Of a stretch of DNA of 64,000 nt, positions 53,856-64,000 are shown one piece after another. The DNA is from Leclercia sp. AS011. Its GTDB lineage: Bacteria > Pseudomonadota > Gammaproteobacteria > Enterobacterales > Enterobacteriaceae. The first letter of the stretch is position 1. Every line of letters begins with the position of its first letter. The stretch is taken from the NCBI RefSeq assembly GCF_037152535.1, contig NZ_JBBCMA010000001.1, positions 620,001 to 684,000 on the forward strand, in the 5' to 3' direction. Below the pieces are notes generated by a model. That model saw only the letters and a list, made by a program, of their open reading frames with translations. It searched no databases and was not told the origin of the DNA. The position numbers and the translations under genes are program-made.

Positions 53856-53931
53856 GAGCGCACCACAGGGAGTAAAAAGAGGCGCGCAGTGTATCACAAA
53901 GGCTCCGGTGGGTTGCACCGGAGCGCAGGCA

Positions 53932-56571
53932 TTAACGTGGCAGGGCGGTTCCCCAGGTACGCCACTCTTTCGGCTCGCTCTCCTGCAACAGGAAGTGCTT
54001 GCCGGGCTGAGATTTTGGTGCCAGCGGCGTGCCCGGTGGCGTCGCAAAGGCGATACCCCCGCGGATAAACTGATTGAAGGTCCCGGTTTTCACCACCCCG
54101 CCGGTCAGGCCGAAATCGAGCGAGTAGCCGGAAGCCAGCCAGAAGACGGAGTTGTTACGCACCAGATGCTGATAACGATCGCTGATGCGCAGGGCTACCA
54201 TCACCCGGTCCGAGAGCGTCCCCAGCGACAGGCCGGTCACCGTACCCACTTCCATGCCGCGGAACAGCACCGGCGTACCGATATCGAGCGAGGCTGCATC
54301 CGGCACCTCCACCACGATGCTCAGGCCATCGAGATAGCGTGAGTCGGTAATGGTGGCCTCCTGCAGCTCAAAGTCGCGGCGCGGTTTGCCCTGTCCGGGC
54401 TCGACGTTGATATAAGGCTGAAGGATGGTATCCAGATGCTCCACCCCTGCGGCAGAAATCTGCGGGGTGATCACCGAGAAACGGGTGCCGTTGCGGGCGA
54501 AGTTGTCGACATACTCCGGATAGAGTACCGCCGTGGCCTGCACCTCATTGCGCGCAGTAATCAGCTTCAGGCTCTGGACCTGACCAATATCGATCCCCAG
54601 ATAGCGCACCGGCATCCCTTCGGCGAGCTTGCCCGCATCGAAGGCGTGCAGGGTGATCTGACCCCCGACCGCACGGGCAGCAGTTTCAGAAGGATAGAGG
54701 ATCCGCTTGTCGCCCTTACGCTGACTGGCGCTGGCACCGCTCAGGTTGTCAAAGCTGATGGCACCGCGCAGGGCGCGGGAGAGCGGGGAGGCCTGCACCG
54801 TCAGCCCGCTGCCGTTCAGCTGCACTTTGGCTCCCCCTTCGGCCCAGAACACGCTGTTGCTGGTGAGCAGCTTGCGGTATTCCGGTTTGATATGCAGTTC
54901 GATATCAAAGGCGTTCGCGCGCGGACGCACGAGGATCACTTCACCCACTTCGAATTTGCGATACAGCACCACCGATCCCGCCTGCACGTCTGGCAGGGTG
55001 TCGGCCACCAGCGTGAGGGTGGTGGTCGGCAGATCGCTCAGGCTGTTTTCCAGGGCTTTGTCCAGGTTGGCATACAGCGGATAGCTGTCGCGCATGGCGC
55101 CTTTCTCACCCGGCAGGATGCGGATCCCGCCGCTGATCCACTCGCTGGCGCTGGCCGCGAGGAACTCGACGCCGTCGAGCCCGACTTTGACATCCACCCG
55201 ACTGTTGACCACGAACTTGCTGTCGCCATGCACCAGCTCGCGATACTGCGGATCGATCGCCACCTCAAAGGTGACTCCTTTGCTGGACAGGGTGCGCTCG
55301 AGCACCTGGCCAATCTGCACGCCGTGCAGGATCAGCGGCTGACCGGCGTCGATACCGTAGCTTTCCGGGGCGCTAAGGCTCACGGTCAGGACGCCAGGTT
55401 TCTGTAACAGCGCCTTATCGGCCGGGGCGATGGTGAAGTGGTCGACCGGTTCGCCGCCGCCGGGGATCAGCTCAAAGGTACTGCCGGTGAGCAGACTGCT
55501 GACGCTGGGGTTGCTGAGCGACAGTTTAGGGCTGCGCATTTCGATGCGCGTTTTTTCCCGCAGCAGATCGACCACGCTCGGGTCAACGGTCATTTCCCCG
55601 GTCACCAGACCGCCAGGGTTGAGGGTCATTTTGGTGAGCTGCCCCACCTGGAGCCCCTGATACATCAGCGGCGTGGAGTCGGCCTTCAGACCATCCGCAG
55701 AGGGGAGGGTCAGCTTGACGATCACCCCGCGCTGGCTGTGGGCCAGATCTTTGTACAGGCCGAAATCGTCTTCCTGGGTGGCAGGCTCAGATCCCTCTGG
55801 CGAGTCGAAGGCGATAGCGCCATTGACCAGCGCCGCGAGGCTTTCCAGCTTCACTTTGGCTCCGCTCAGGCTCAGGTCAGCATCAACGCCGGAGACATTC
55901 CAGAAGCGGCTGCCTTTTTTCACCAGCGAGGTGAAGCGCCGTTCGATCAGCACGTCGATGGTCACCCCCTGCTTGTTAGGAGTGATGGCGTAGTCATAGA
56001 CGCGACCGACAGGGATCTTGCGGAAATAGACCAGCGACCCGCTGTTCAGCGATCCCAGGTCCGGCGCATGAAGATGAATCATCAGATCGCCGTTGTTGAG
56101 TCGGTACTTCGGCTGCGTATCCAGGGCGGTGAAGTGATCCTGTGGCTCACCTTTGCCCGGCATCATGCCGATGTAGTTACCGCCGACCAGCGCATCCAGC
56201 CCGGACACCCCCGCCAGGGAGGCTTTAGGCGTCACCAGCCAGAACTGGGTCTCTTCCCGCAGGGCGTCCTTCATGTCGGACTTGATGCTGGCGCGAACCT
56301 CAATCTTATTCAGGCTCTTGTCCAGGGAGATATCCTGAACGGTGCCCACCTCAACCCCCTGGAAACGCACGGGCGTACGGCCCGCAACGATGCCGTCGGC
56401 GCTCTGGAAATCAATGGTAATGGTACTACCGCGATCTTCATAACTGGTCCAGATTAACCAGCCGGCGATCATCAGAGCGATAACCGGCAGTAACCAGAAA
56501 GGGGAGATACGGCGTTTTGTTTTAACTCGCGCTTCAGTCGGCGAAGCTGGCGTTTCCTGACTCATGTGCAT
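53932..56571 (-). CDS. letB: MCE-family intermembrane lipid transport protein LetB
   Basis: 879 aa (E. coli 877). N-terminal membrane helix ([20 protein letters not shown], about 22-41) and seven MCE domains forming a stacked hydrophobic tunnel across the periplasm; repeated openings such as [87 protein letters not shown] and [16 protein letters not shown]. Starts 38 bp inside the 3' end of letA. Confidence 0.97.
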   Translation of the reverse strand: MHMSQETPASPTEARVKTKRRISPFWLLPVIALMIAGWLIWTSYEDRGSTITIDFQSADGIVAGRTPVRFQGVEVGTVQDISLDKSLNKIEVRASIKSDMKDALREETQFWLVTPKASLAGVSGLDALVGGNYIGMMPGKGEPQDHFTALDTQPKYRLNNGDLMIHLHAPDLGSLNSGSLVYFRKIPVGRVYDYAITPNKQGVTIDVLIERRFTSLVKKGSRFWNVSGVDADLSLSGAKVKLESLAALVNGAIAFDSPEGSEPATQEDDFGLYKDLAHSQRGVIVKLTLPSADGLKADSTPLMYQGLQVGQLTKMTLNPGGLVTGEMTVDPSVVDLLREKTRIEMRSPKLSLSNPSVSSLLTGSTFELIPGGGEPVDHFTIAPADKALLQKPGVLTVSLSAPESYGIDAGQPLILHGVQIGQVLERTLSSKGVTFEVAIDPQYRELVHGDSKFVVNSRVDVKVGLDGVEFLAASASEWISGGIRILPGEKGAMRDSYPLYANLDKALENSLSDLPTTTLTLVADTLPDVQAGSVVLYRKFEVGEVILVRPRANAFDIELHIKPEYRKLLTSNSVFWAEGGAKVQLNGSGLTVQASPLSRALRGAISFDNLSGASASQRKGDKRILYPSETAARAVGGQITLHAFDAGKLAEGMPVRYLGIDIGQVQSLKLITARNEVQATAVLYPEYVDNFARNGTRFSVITPQISAAGVEHLDTILQPYINVEPGQGKPRRDFELQEATITDSRYLDGLSIVVEVPDAASLDIGTPVLFRGMEVGTVTGLSLGTLSDRVMVALRISDRYQHLVRNNSVFWLASGYSLDFGLTGGVVKTGTFNQFIRGGIAFATPPGTPLAPKSQPGKHFLLQESEPKEWRTWGTALPR

Positions 56572-57817
56572 CCCAAAGTAAGCGGCTATCCAGCCATTCC
56601 ACTGCAAGAATAGTCAATATCACCGCAGAGCCGAAATAAAGCGCTGCGGGTCCCATAGTAAAAGCAAGGAGCTGATCGCGATTGATCAGCGACATCATCA
56701 ACGAAATAACAAACAGATCCAGCATTGACCAACGGCCAATCCAGGTAACGAAACGCAACAGCAGTATGCGGGTTCTCAGCCCTTGTTCACATTTGAAATG
56801 AATACTGACGAGCAGCGTAAACATCACCACCACTTTGGTAAAGGGCACCAGGATACTGGCGATGAACACCACGGCGGCGACGGCAATATTGCTCTGCGCC
56901 AGCGAGATGATGCCCGACATAATGGTATCTTCCTGGCGCGACCCGTTGACGTAAATCACCGAGATGGGCAGCAGGTTGGCCGGTAACAGCAATATCAGCG
57001 AGGCGATCAGCGCCGCCCAGCACTTTTGCAGGCTATTGTGGCGGCGCAGGCGCAGCGGAATATGGCAGCGCGGGCAGCGTCCGCGCGCGTCGGGCAGCCC
57101 GGTATAGTGACAGCCCAGACAGGCCCGTAAATCGGTATTGTAGCGGGTGGCGGGGCGCTGGGGGTAAAACCGCTCCCAGAGCTGCTCCACGTTCAGGTGG
57201 ATCAGGGTGAGAATGCTCAGGATCACCAGTGCGATAAAGGCAAACAGGCCACTGCCGGGCTGCAGCCAGGCGTAATCCTGCACCTTGATTGAGGCGACGA
57301 CGATCCCGACCAGGTAGATATCCAGCATCACCCACTCTTTGAGCCTCTCCAGCATCAGGAGCACCGGACGCAGGTTCATCCCCAGAATATTGCCAAACCA
57401 CAGGTAGGCGATGGCGGCCACCAGCACCACCGGCGCGCCCACGGTACAGAACAGCACCATCGAGGCGGTGAGGGGGTCACCCTGGCGCGACATCTGCCAG
57501 ATCCCCTGCAGCAGGTTGGCGTCGATACGCACGCCTAACAGGTGCAAGCTGAGCAGCGGCTCGCTCCAGGCAAAGGGCATCAGCAGCATCATGGTGACGG
57601 CCATCGCGGCCAGTCGGGTCAGGGACCAGTCGCGTCCATCACGGATTTTTGCGTTGCAGCGCGGGCAGAAAGCACTTTGGTATGATTTCATCTTTGGCAA
57701 CGTAAAAAGCATATCGCATTGTGGGCAACGCTGATAATGTGCACGGGGCAGCGCATCGCCGACCGCATGCACAGTAATCTTTTTCGCCGGTGTTATTTTT
57801 GGTGTTTTAAGAGCCAT
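56534..57817 (-). CDS. letA: Inner-membrane partner LetA (PqiA family)
   Basis: 427 aa, the E. coli length. Two similar modules, each a zinc-ribbon (CPQCDMLF...[17 protein letters not shown]...CPRCHIPL) followed by four membrane helices. Partner of LetB in phospholipid transport between membranes. The letB start lies within its last codons. Confidence 0.96.
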   Translation of the reverse strand: MALKTPKITPAKKITVHAVGDALPRAHYQRCPQCDMLFTLPKMKSYQSAFCPRCNAKIRDGRDWSLTRLAAMAVTMMLLMPFAWSEPLLSLHLLGVRIDANLLQGIWQMSRQGDPLTASMVLFCTVGAPVVLVAAIAYLWFGNILGMNLRPVLLMLERLKEWVMLDIYLVGIVVASIKVQDYAWLQPGSGLFAFIALVILSILTLIHLNVEQLWERFYPQRPATRYNTDLRACLGCHYTGLPDARGRCPRCHIPLRLRRHNSLQKCWAALIASLILLLPANLLPISVIYVNGSRQEDTIMSGIISLAQSNIAVAAVVFIASILVPFTKVVVMFTLLVSIHFKCEQGLRTRILLLRFVTWIGRWSMLDLFVISLMMSLINRDQLLAFTMGPAALYFGSAVILTILAVEWLDSRLLWDAHESGNASFAD

Positions 57818-57948
57818 CGGTCGCGCTAAAAAAGGATAGTTAATAGTTATCTTAACTCATGAATGGATTCATCTTGAGCATGAACGTAAATAATGCTTAT
57901 TTTAATAGGCTATGCTGTAATTTTGTAAGACAACCAAGTGATTGAATA

Positions 57949-58446
57949 ATGAACAAAACAGAATTCTACGCGGATTTAAACCGTGACTTTCAGGCATTGA
58001 TGGCAGGCGAAACCAGTTTTTTAGCCACGCTGGCGAACACCAGTGCGTTACTTTTCGAGCGTCTGTCTGATGTGAACTGGGCCGGTTTCTATCTGCTGGA
58101 AGGCGAAACGCTGGTGCTGGGGCCCTTCCAGGGCAAACTGGCCTGCGTACGTATTCCGGTCGGGCGCGGCGTGTGTGGTACCGCGGTAGCGCAGGACCAG
58201 GTACAGCGTGTTGATGACGTCCACGCATTCGACGGGCATATCGCCTGCGACAGCGCCAGCAATGCTGAAATCGTCCTTCCTCTGAAAGTGAACAATCAGA
58301 TTATCGGTGTTCTGGATATCGACAGCACGGTCTTCAATCGCTTTACCCGCGACGATGAGCAGGGGCTGCGCGAGCTGGTGGCGAACCTTGAGAACGTCCT
58401 TGCCGCGACCGATTATCATAAATTCTTTGCGAGCGTCGCAGGATAA
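57949..58446 (+). CDS. msrC: Free methionine-R-sulfoxide reductase MsrC
   Basis: 165-aa GAF-domain enzyme reducing free Met-R-sulfoxide. Active-site cysteines C66, C76 and C100 (LACVRIP, RGVCGTAV, HIACDSASN) have the spacing of the E. coli triad. Own upstream gap of 131 bp. Confidence 0.97.
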   Translation: MNKTEFYADLNRDFQALMAGETSFLATLANTSALLFERLSDVNWAGFYLLEGETLVLGPFQGKLACVRIPVGRGVCGTAVAQDQVQRVDDVHAFDGHIACDSASNAEIVLPLKVNNQIIGVLDIDSTVFNRFTRDDEQGLRELVANLENVLAATDYHKFFASVAG

Positions 58447-58473
58447 TCAACGGATAACGTAGCATTTACCGAT

Positions 58474-58493
58474 GGCGTCATTATAATGACGCC
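58474..58493. promoter_or_regulatory. 20-bp perfect palindrome before proQ
   Basis: GGCGTCATTATAATGACGCC with a TATAAT at its centre (58482-58487). May be a proQ -10 inside an operator, or a hairpin at the end of msrC mRNA. No good -35 was found. Confidence 0.45.
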
Positions 58494-58543
58494 TGTTCAT
58501 GCCTGCGGCTTGTCGGCAACGTCCGTTGTAATCAGGAAATTTC

Positions 58544-59230
58544 ATGGAAAATCAACCTAAGTTGAATAGCAGTAAAGAAGTTATCGCGTTTTTGGCCGAA
58601 CGTTTTCCTCAATGTTTTAGTGCCGAAGGCGAAGCTCGTCCCCTGAAAATTGGTATTTTTCAGGATCTGGTAGAGCGTGTTGAAGGTGAGATGAACCTCA
58701 GCAAAACCCAACTCCGCTCCGCCTTACGTCTTTATACTTCGAGCTGGCGTTACCTGTACGGTATCAAAGCGGGCGCGACGCGTGTCGATCTCGACGGCAA
58801 CCCTTGCGGTGTGCTGGACGAGCAGCACGTAGAGCACGCCCGTAAGCAGCTCGAAGAAGCCAAAGCGCGAGTTCAGGCTCAGCGTGCTGAGCAGCAGGCG
58901 AAGAAACGCGAAGCGGCCGCGGCCAATGGCCAGGAAGAAGCGCCTCGTCGTGAACGCAAGCCACGTCCTGCACCGCGTCGCAAAGAGAACACCGAGCGTA
59001 AGCCACGTGCTGAGCAACCGGCGGCAAAAGCCCCGCGTGCGCCTCGTGAAGAGCCGCGCCACACCCCTGTTTCTGACATTACCGCCCTGAGCGTCGGTCA
59101 GTCTCTGAAGGTGAAAGCGGGTAACAACGCTATGGATGCCACCGTACTGGAAATCACCAAAGATGGCGTTCGTGTACAGCTGACTTCTGGTCTGTCAATG
59201 ATTGTACGCGCAGAACACTTGTTGTTCTAA
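58544..59230 (+). CDS. proQ: RNA chaperone ProQ
   Basis: 228 aa (E. coli 232). FinO/ProQ domain (1-120; [21 protein letters not shown]), Ala/Arg/Lys-rich linker (120-178), and C-terminal Tudor-like domain ([26 protein letters not shown] region). Binds structured 3' ends of mRNAs and sRNAs, SdsR among the reported partners. prc starts 19 bp downstream. Confidence 0.97.
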   Translation: MENQPKLNSSKEVIAFLAERFPQCFSAEGEARPLKIGIFQDLVERVEGEMNLSKTQLRSALRLYTSSWRYLYGIKAGATRVDLDGNPCGVLDEQHVEHARKQLEEAKARVQAQRAEQQAKKREAAAANGQEEAPRRERKPRPAPRRKENTERKPRAEQPAAKAPRAPREEPRHTPVSDITALSVGQSLKVKAGNNAMDATVLEITKDGVRVQLTSGLSMIVRAEHLLF

Positions 59231-59249
59231 AACGGAGGCCAAGCCCGGC

Positions 59250-61298
59250 ATGAACACATTTTTTAAGCTCACCGCGCTGGCTGGCCTGTTTGCGATAACA
59301 GGCCACGCTTTCGCTGTGGACGAGATTACGCGTGTCGATCAAATTCCGGTACTGAAGGAAGAGACCCAACACGCAACGGTCAGTGAGCGCGTCACTTCGC
59401 GCTTCACCCGTTCGCACTATCGTCAGTTCGACCTCGATAAGGCCTTTTCGACCAAAATTTTCGACCGCTATTTGAACCTGCTGGACTACAGTCACAACGT
59501 CCTGTTGGCGAGCGATGTCGAACAGTTTGCCAAAAAGCAGTCTGAGGTAGGCGACGAGTTACGCAGCGGCAAGCTGGACCTGTTCTACGACCTGTATAAC
59601 CTGTCGCAGAAACGCCGCTTCGAGCGCTATCAGTATGCGCTTAAGGTGCTTGAACGTCCGATGGACTTCACGGGTAACGACACCTTTAATCTTGACCGCA
59701 GTAAGTCGCCGTGGCCGAAAGATGAAGCCGAGCTGAATGCGCTGTGGGACAGCAAAGTGAAGTACGATGAGCTGAGCCTCAAACTCACCGGTAAAGATGA
59801 GAAAGAGATCCGCGAAACGCTGACCCGCCGCTACAAATTTGCCATTCGTCGCCTGGCGCAAACCAACAGTGAAGATGTGTTCTCGCTGGCGATGACCGCC
59901 TTCGCGCACGAAATCGATCCGCATACCAACTATCTCTCGCCGCGCAACACCGAGCAGTTCAACACCGAAATGAGCCTCTCCCTTGAAGGTATTGGTGCGG
60001 TGCTGCAGATGGACGACGATTACACGGTGATCAACTCCATGGTTGCCGGGGGCCCGGCGGCCAAGAGCAAGGCGATTAGCGTAGGCGATCGCATTGTGGG
60101 TGTCGGCCAGGTTGGCCAGAACATGGTCGATGTGATCGGCTGGCGTCTGGATGATGTGGTTGCCCTGATCAAAGGGCCGAAAGGCAGCAAAGTCCGTCTG
60201 GAAATTCTGCCTGCCGGTAAAGGTACCAAGACCCGTATCGTTACCCTGACCCGCGAGCGCATCCGTCTGGAAGATCGCGCGGTGAAAATGTCGGTGAAAA
60301 CCGTGGGTAAAGACAAGGTCGGCGTGCTGGATATTCCTGGCTTCTATGTAGGCCTGACGGACGACGTCAAGGTTCAGCTACAGAAGCTTGAAAAACAAAA
60401 CGTTAAGAGCGTGATTATCGATCTGCGTACCAACGGCGGCGGCGCCCTGACCGAAGCGGTTTCGCTTTCGGGTCTGTTTATCCCGTCCGGTCCGGTGGTG
60501 CAGGTACGCGACAACAACGGTAAAGTGCGTGAAGATGCCGATACCGATGGCGTAGTTTACTATAAAGGTCCGCTGGTGGTGCTGGTCGATCGCTTCAGTG
60601 CTTCGGCATCGGAGATCTTTGCCGCCGCCATGCAGGATTACAGCCGCGCACTGATTGTTGGCGAACCGACCTTCGGGAAAGGCACGGTGCAGCAGTATCG
60701 TTCCCTGAACCGCATTTACGATCAGATGCTGCGCCCGGAATGGCCGGCGCTGGGCTCGGTGCAGTACACCATTCAGAAGTTCTATCGCGTGAATGGCGGC
60801 AGTACCCAGCGTAAAGGCGTGACGCCGGATATCATCATGCCTACAGGCACTGAAGAGACGGAAACCGGCGAGAAGTTCGAAGATAACGCGTTGCCGTGGG
60901 ATAGCGTTAATGCTGCCACCTACGTGAAGTCAGGGGATATGACTCAGTTTGGTCCGGCGCTGTTGAAGCAGCACGACGATCGCATCGCCAAAGATCCTGA
61001 GTTCCAGTACATCGTGAAGGACATTGCCCGTTTCAATGCCCTGAAGGCGAAACGCAATATCGTCTCTCTGAACTACGCTCAGCGTCTCAAAGAGAACGAA
61101 GAGGATGATGCTACACGTCTGGCGCGTATTAACGACCGCTTTAAACGTGAAGGTAAGCCGCTCCTCAAAAAACTGGACGACCTGCCGAAGGATTACCAGG
61201 AGCCGGATCCGTATCTTGATGAGACGGTGAAGATTGCCATTGACCTGGCGCAACTGGAAAAAGACCATCCTGCCGGCGACCCCGCACCGGCGAAATAA
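59250..61298 (+). CDS. prc: Tail-specific protease Prc
   Basis: Periplasmic protease that trims FtsI and degrades MepS with NlpI. 682 aa from the ATG at 59250, the E. coli length. Signal peptide FFKLTALAGLFAITGHAFA, PDZ domain (about 236-320), catalytic Ser in FSASASEIFAAAMQDY and Lys in EPTFGKGTVQQYRSLN. C-terminal DUF3340 domain. Confidence 0.98.
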   Translation: MNTFFKLTALAGLFAITGHAFAVDEITRVDQIPVLKEETQHATVSERVTSRFTRSHYRQFDLDKAFSTKIFDRYLNLLDYSHNVLLASDVEQFAKKQSEVGDELRSGKLDLFYDLYNLSQKRRFERYQYALKVLERPMDFTGNDTFNLDRSKSPWPKDEAELNALWDSKVKYDELSLKLTGKDEKEIRETLTRRYKFAIRRLAQTNSEDVFSLAMTAFAHEIDPHTNYLSPRNTEQFNTEMSLSLEGIGAVLQMDDDYTVINSMVAGGPAAKSKAISVGDRIVGVGQVGQNMVDVIGWRLDDVVALIKGPKGSKVRLEILPAGKGTKTRIVTLTRERIRLEDRAVKMSVKTVGKDKVGVLDIPGFYVGLTDDVKVQLQKLEKQNVKSVIIDLRTNGGGALTEAVSLSGLFIPSGPVVQVRDNNGKVREDADTDGVVYYKGPLVVLVDRFSASASEIFAAAMQDYSRALIVGEPTFGKGTVQQYRSLNRIYDQMLRPEWPALGSVQYTIQKFYRVNGGSTQRKGVTPDIIMPTGTEETETGEKFEDNALPWDSVNAATYVKSGDMTQFGPALLKQHDDRIAKDPEFQYIVKDIARFNALKAKRNIVSLNYAQRLKENEEDDATRLARINDRFKREGKPLLKKLDDLPKDYQEPDPYLDETVKIAIDLAQLEKDHPAGDPAPAK

Positions 61299-61303
61299 CC
61301 CCC

Positions 61304-61336
61304 AAACAGGCACAAGAAATTGTGCCTGTTTTTTTG
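61304..61336 (+). terminator. prc rho-independent terminator
   Basis: AAACAGGCACAA, loop GAAA, TTGTGCCTGTTT and a T-run. Confidence 0.9.
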
Positions 61337-61413
61337 TTAACTGCATCCTGCCGTCAGCCAGTCATTTCAATATGTAAAGTTGTGTCTTTCTGGTGACTTA
61401 CGCCGCTGCAATC

Positions 61414-61440
61414 CTTGAAAATATGCGGAATACCCATACG
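61414..61440 (+). promoter_or_regulatory. Sigma-32-type promoter for htpX
   Basis: CTTGAAA (61414-61420), 12-bp spacer, CCCATAC (61433-61439): fits the heat-shock consensus CTTGAAA-N11-16-CCCATnT. 52 bp before htpX. Confidence 0.6.
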
Positions 61441-61491
61441 ATGTGGGTAATCGCATAGTGCGTTTTGTTAAACTGAGGTTAAAAGAATATT

Positions 61492-62373
61492 ATGATGCGA
61501 ATCGCGCTCTTCCTGCTCACCAACCTTGCGGTCATGGTGGTCTTCGGGCTGGTACTCAGCCTGACGGGAATTCAGTCGAGCAGCGTTCAGGGCTTGTTAA
61601 TCATGGCGCTGCTGTTTGGTTTTGGTGGCTCCTTTATCTCGCTGCTGATGTCCAAGTGGATGGCGCTCAAGTCCGTGGGCGGCGAGGTTATTGAGCAACC
61701 GCGTAACGATATGGAACAGTGGCTGATGACCACCGTTGCAAACCAGGCTCGCCAGGCGGGTATTGCCATGCCGCAGGTGGCGATCTATCACGCCCCGGAT
61801 ATCAACGCTTTCGCCACCGGTGCGCGTCGTGACGCCTCTCTGGTTGCGGTCAGTACCGGTCTGCTGCAGAACATGAGCCGTGACGAAGCCGAGGCGGTGA
61901 TTGCCCACGAGATCAGCCATATTGCCAACGGCGATATGGTGACCATGACCCTGATTCAGGGTGTGGTGAACACCTTCGTTATCTTTATCTCGCGTATCAT
62001 CGCGCAGATTGCCGCAGGCTTTTTGGGTGGCGATCGCGAGGAAGGGGAATCCAGCAATGGCAACCCGCTGATCTACTTTGCGGTCTCCATGGTGCTGGAA
62101 CTGGTGTTTGGTATCCTGGCGAGCATCATCACCATGTGGTTCTCCCGTCACCGTGAGTTCCATGCGGATGCAGGCTCAGCCAAACTGGTGGGCCGCGAGA
62201 AGATGATTGCCGCGCTGCAGCGTCTGAAAACCAGTTACGAACCGCAGGAAGCCTCTACCATGATGGCGTTCTGCATCAACGGTAAATCAAAATCGCTGAG
62301 CGAACTGTTCATGTCCCACCCACCGCTGGACAAGCGTATCGAAGCGCTGCGTAGCGGCGAGTACCTGAAGTAA
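61492..62373 (+). CDS. htpX: Heat-shock membrane zinc protease HtpX
   Basis: 293-aa M48 metalloprotease that degrades damaged inner-membrane proteins together with FtsH. Two N-terminal membrane helices (4-24, 33-53), zinc motif HEISH (H139, E140, H143), a second hydrophobic pair (about 155-205), and the third ligand Glu in [12 protein letters not shown]. Heat-shock promoter upstream. Confidence 0.98.
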   Translation: MMRIALFLLTNLAVMVVFGLVLSLTGIQSSSVQGLLIMALLFGFGGSFISLLMSKWMALKSVGGEVIEQPRNDMEQWLMTTVANQARQAGIAMPQVAIYHAPDINAFATGARRDASLVAVSTGLLQNMSRDEAEAVIAHEISHIANGDMVTMTLIQGVVNTFVIFISRIIAQIAAGFLGGDREEGESSNGNPLIYFAVSMVLELVFGILASIITMWFSRHREFHADAGSAKLVGREKMIAALQRLKTSYEPQEASTMMAFCINGKSKSLSELFMSHPPLDKRIEALRSGEYLK

Positions 62374-62397
62374 CGTCTTCGGGTCGGAAATAAAAAA

Positions 62398-62423
62398 GCG
62401 CGTCTCAGGACGCGCTTTTTTTT
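62398..62423. terminator. Bidirectional terminator between htpX and yebQ
   Basis: GCGCGTC, loop TCAG, GACGCGC with A-run before and T-run after. Confidence 0.9.
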
Positions 62424-63795
62424 ATGCCTGCGACCGCGGCTGGGTTATTCGCAGCCCGCTGATGATGGCCGCGACGGTAGCCAGCGTGCCGGCGGTGAGC
62501 AGCGCCAGATGCGTGCCGCTTTGCCCGGCCAGGTTGAACATCAGGGCCACCAGCGCCGCGCCGGTACTTTGCCCCAGCAGGCGGGCGGTACCCAGCATCC
62601 CGCTGGCACCGCCGCTGCGATGACGCGGGGCGGCGGTAATAATAGTGTGATTATTCGGCGACTGAAACAGCCCAAAGCCCGCCCCGCACAGCACCATCCG
62701 CCAGATAATATCCAGATCGTGCGGTGCCGCGGGCAGCAGGGCGAGGGCAAAAAGACCGGCCGCCATTATTAACATCCCCAGCGCACCCAGTAATCCCGCA
62801 TGCACCCGTTCAATCAGATAACCTGCCAGCGGTGCCATCACCATGGTAGCCAGCGGCCAGGGCGTTAACAGCAGACCCGTTTCCACTTCCGAACGGCCTA
62901 CCACGCTCTGCAGGAAAAAGGGCAGAGAGACCAGGGCCAGCATCTGTGCGCAGAAGGAGCATATCGAGGTGCAAATAGAGAGGGAGAAGAGCGGGATGCG
63001 CAGCAGATCCACCGGCAGTAACGGCACCGGCAGTGCCAGCTGACGGCGCACAAAGAAGAAGCCAATCACCACCAGCGCCATAACTTCACCCGCAATTAAC
63101 GTCAGCGACTGTCCCTGGGCGAAACCGCTCAGGGCGGTGATCAGCAGGCCAAAGGTGAGGGCGTTCATCACCGCGCTCGGCAGATCGAATTTAGGCATGT
63201 TGCTTTTCGGGCCGTTGGCAGGCAGATAGCGCAGGGCGAACAGCAGCGCCACGATCCCCAGCGGAACGTTGATTAAGAACAGCCACTGCCAGGAGGCCAC
63301 CGAGAGGATCGCCGCGGCGATGGTTGGACCCGCCGCCGAGGAGACGGCAACAATAAAGGAGTTGATGCCCATCCCCCGGCCAAGATGCCGCCGCGGGTAG
63401 ATGAGACGAATCAACGCAGTATTAACGCTCATCAGCGCCGCCCCGCCAAACCCCTGAGCAATACGCGCCAGCGTCAGGGTGTGCAGGCTGTCCGAAAGGG
63501 CGCAGAACAGGGAGGTCAGGGTGAAGACCGCCAGTCCACACTGATACACCCGGCGATAGCCAAACATGTCCCCCAGGAAAGAGAACGACAGCAGGGAGAT
63601 GACAATCGCGATCTGATAGGCGTTGACGATCCAAATCGAACTGGCAGGCGAGGCATTCAGATCGCTGGCGATGGTCGGCAGAGCGACGTTAGCGATGGCA
63701 CCGTCCAGCACGGCCATTGATATACCGATGATAATGGTCGCAATCGCACCATAGCGCTGCGGCAACGGCAGGCCATCTGTGAGGGTTTTGGTCAT
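62422..63795 (-). CDS. yebQ: MFS transporter YebQ (DHA2 drug/H+ antiporter family)
   Basis: 457 aa, 14 predicted membrane helices, same length as E. coli. DHA2 marks: MAVLDGAIANVALPTIASDL (motif D1 region), FLGDMFGYRRVY loop, and the motif C-like stretch SSAAGPTIAAAIL. Substrate unknown. Diverges from kdgR. Confidence 0.95.
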   Translation of the reverse strand: MTKTLTDGLPLPQRYGAIATIIIGISMAVLDGAIANVALPTIASDLNASPASSIWIVNAYQIAIVISLLSFSFLGDMFGYRRVYQCGLAVFTLTSLFCALSDSLHTLTLARIAQGFGGAALMSVNTALIRLIYPRRHLGRGMGINSFIVAVSSAAGPTIAAAILSVASWQWLFLINVPLGIVALLFALRYLPANGPKSNMPKFDLPSAVMNALTFGLLITALSGFAQGQSLTLIAGEVMALVVIGFFFVRRQLALPVPLLPVDLLRIPLFSLSICTSICSFCAQMLALVSLPFFLQSVVGRSEVETGLLLTPWPLATMVMAPLAGYLIERVHAGLLGALGMLIMAAGLFALALLPAAPHDLDIIWRMVLCGAGFGLFQSPNNHTIITAAPRHRSGGASGMLGTARLLGQSTGAALVALMFNLAGQSGTHLALLTAGTLATVAAIISGLRITQPRSQA

Positions 63796-63973
63796 GAGAA
63801 TTGATTAGCATTGGGGGTTATTATTAACAGGGTAACGATATTATCACTGTTATTTCGGTTATATGTCGCAGATTTGTAACCAGGTTAGCCAGGATTGATT
63901 GCAGCAATGCGGCCGCGAATTTATAATAAAAACCGGTTCTGAATTTTATAAAACACTTGCGTTGAGGTGATTA

Positions 63974-64000
63974 ATGGCAATCGCGGATTTGGATAAACAG
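63974..64000 (+). CDS. kdgR: KdgR, IclR-family repressor of pectin/KDG genes (3' end cut by window)
   Basis: Only nine codons, MAIADLDKQ, matching the E. coli start MANADLDKQ. GAGG at 63964-63967 is the RBS. Divergent from yebQ as in E. coli. The product represses pectin and 2-keto-3-deoxygluconate genes and responds to KDG; the site before rhiT in this window is a predicted target. Confidence 0.85.

Overview
This 64 kb window is an ordinary-looking enterobacterial chromosome segment. Gene order follows Escherichia coli K-12 from tar-tap-che through flhBAE, argS, aspS, ruvCAB, znuABC, zwf-edd-eda, ptrB, pphA, letAB and prc to kdgR. Protein lengths match E. coli almost residue for residue. Complete flagellar and chemotaxis genes plus rhamnogalacturonan genes suggest a motile, plant- or gut-associated member of Enterobacteriaceae (Enterobacter, Lelliottia or Leclercia type). 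The genus is inference. No tRNA, rRNA, IS element, prophage or CRISPR array was seen.

Layout. 1-5.8 kb: end of tar, then tap, cheR, cheB, cheY, cheZ. 6.1-7.0 kb: a two-gene cassette not found here in E. coli, a 74-aa HicA-like protein followed by a 187-aa helix-turn-helix protein, with its own promoter, palindromes and intercistronic hairpin. 7.2-10.8 kb: flhB, flhA, flhE. 11.0-13.8 kb: rhiT and rhiN (rhamnogalacturonide transport and hydrolysis) in place of E. coli yecT, with a KdgR-type operator. 13.9-20.9 kb: argS, yecM, cutC, cmoB, cmoA, yecN, yecE, yecD (torYZ absent). 21.1-26.4 kb: aspS, nudB, yebC, ruvC, ruvA, ruvB. 26.5-31.5 kb: znuBC/znuA, mepM, lpxM. 31.6-38.6 kb: pykA, hexR, zwf, edd, eda with readable HexR, SoxS/MarA and GntR sites. 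38.7-46.7 kb: purT (PurR box), yebF, yebE, ptrB, exoX, yobB, holE, yobA-yebZ-yebY. 46.8-49.4 kb: an 864-aa exported protein built of tandem helical repeats, bracketed by a 53-bp direct repeat. 49.7-51.8 kb: the sRNA gene sdsR, a VirK/YbjX-family gene and pphA. 51.8-64 kb: yebW, yebV, rsmF, letB, letA, msrC, proQ, prc, htpX, yebQ and the first nine codons of kdgR.

Links between genes. KdgR, encoded at the right edge, should control rhiTN. Unsaturated galacturonate released by RhiN feeds the KDG/KDPG route that ends at Eda, encoded here beside edd and zwf, so regulator, uptake, hydrolysis and terminal aldolase all lie within 53 kb.

The three parts most likely to be undescribed are the HicA-like/HTH cassette between cheZ and flhB, the giant repeat protein with its duplicated terminator, and the VirK-family gene with a 27-bp inverted repeat in its divergent promoter region. 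Promoter, operator and RNA-structure calls were made by eye, and no database search was possible.
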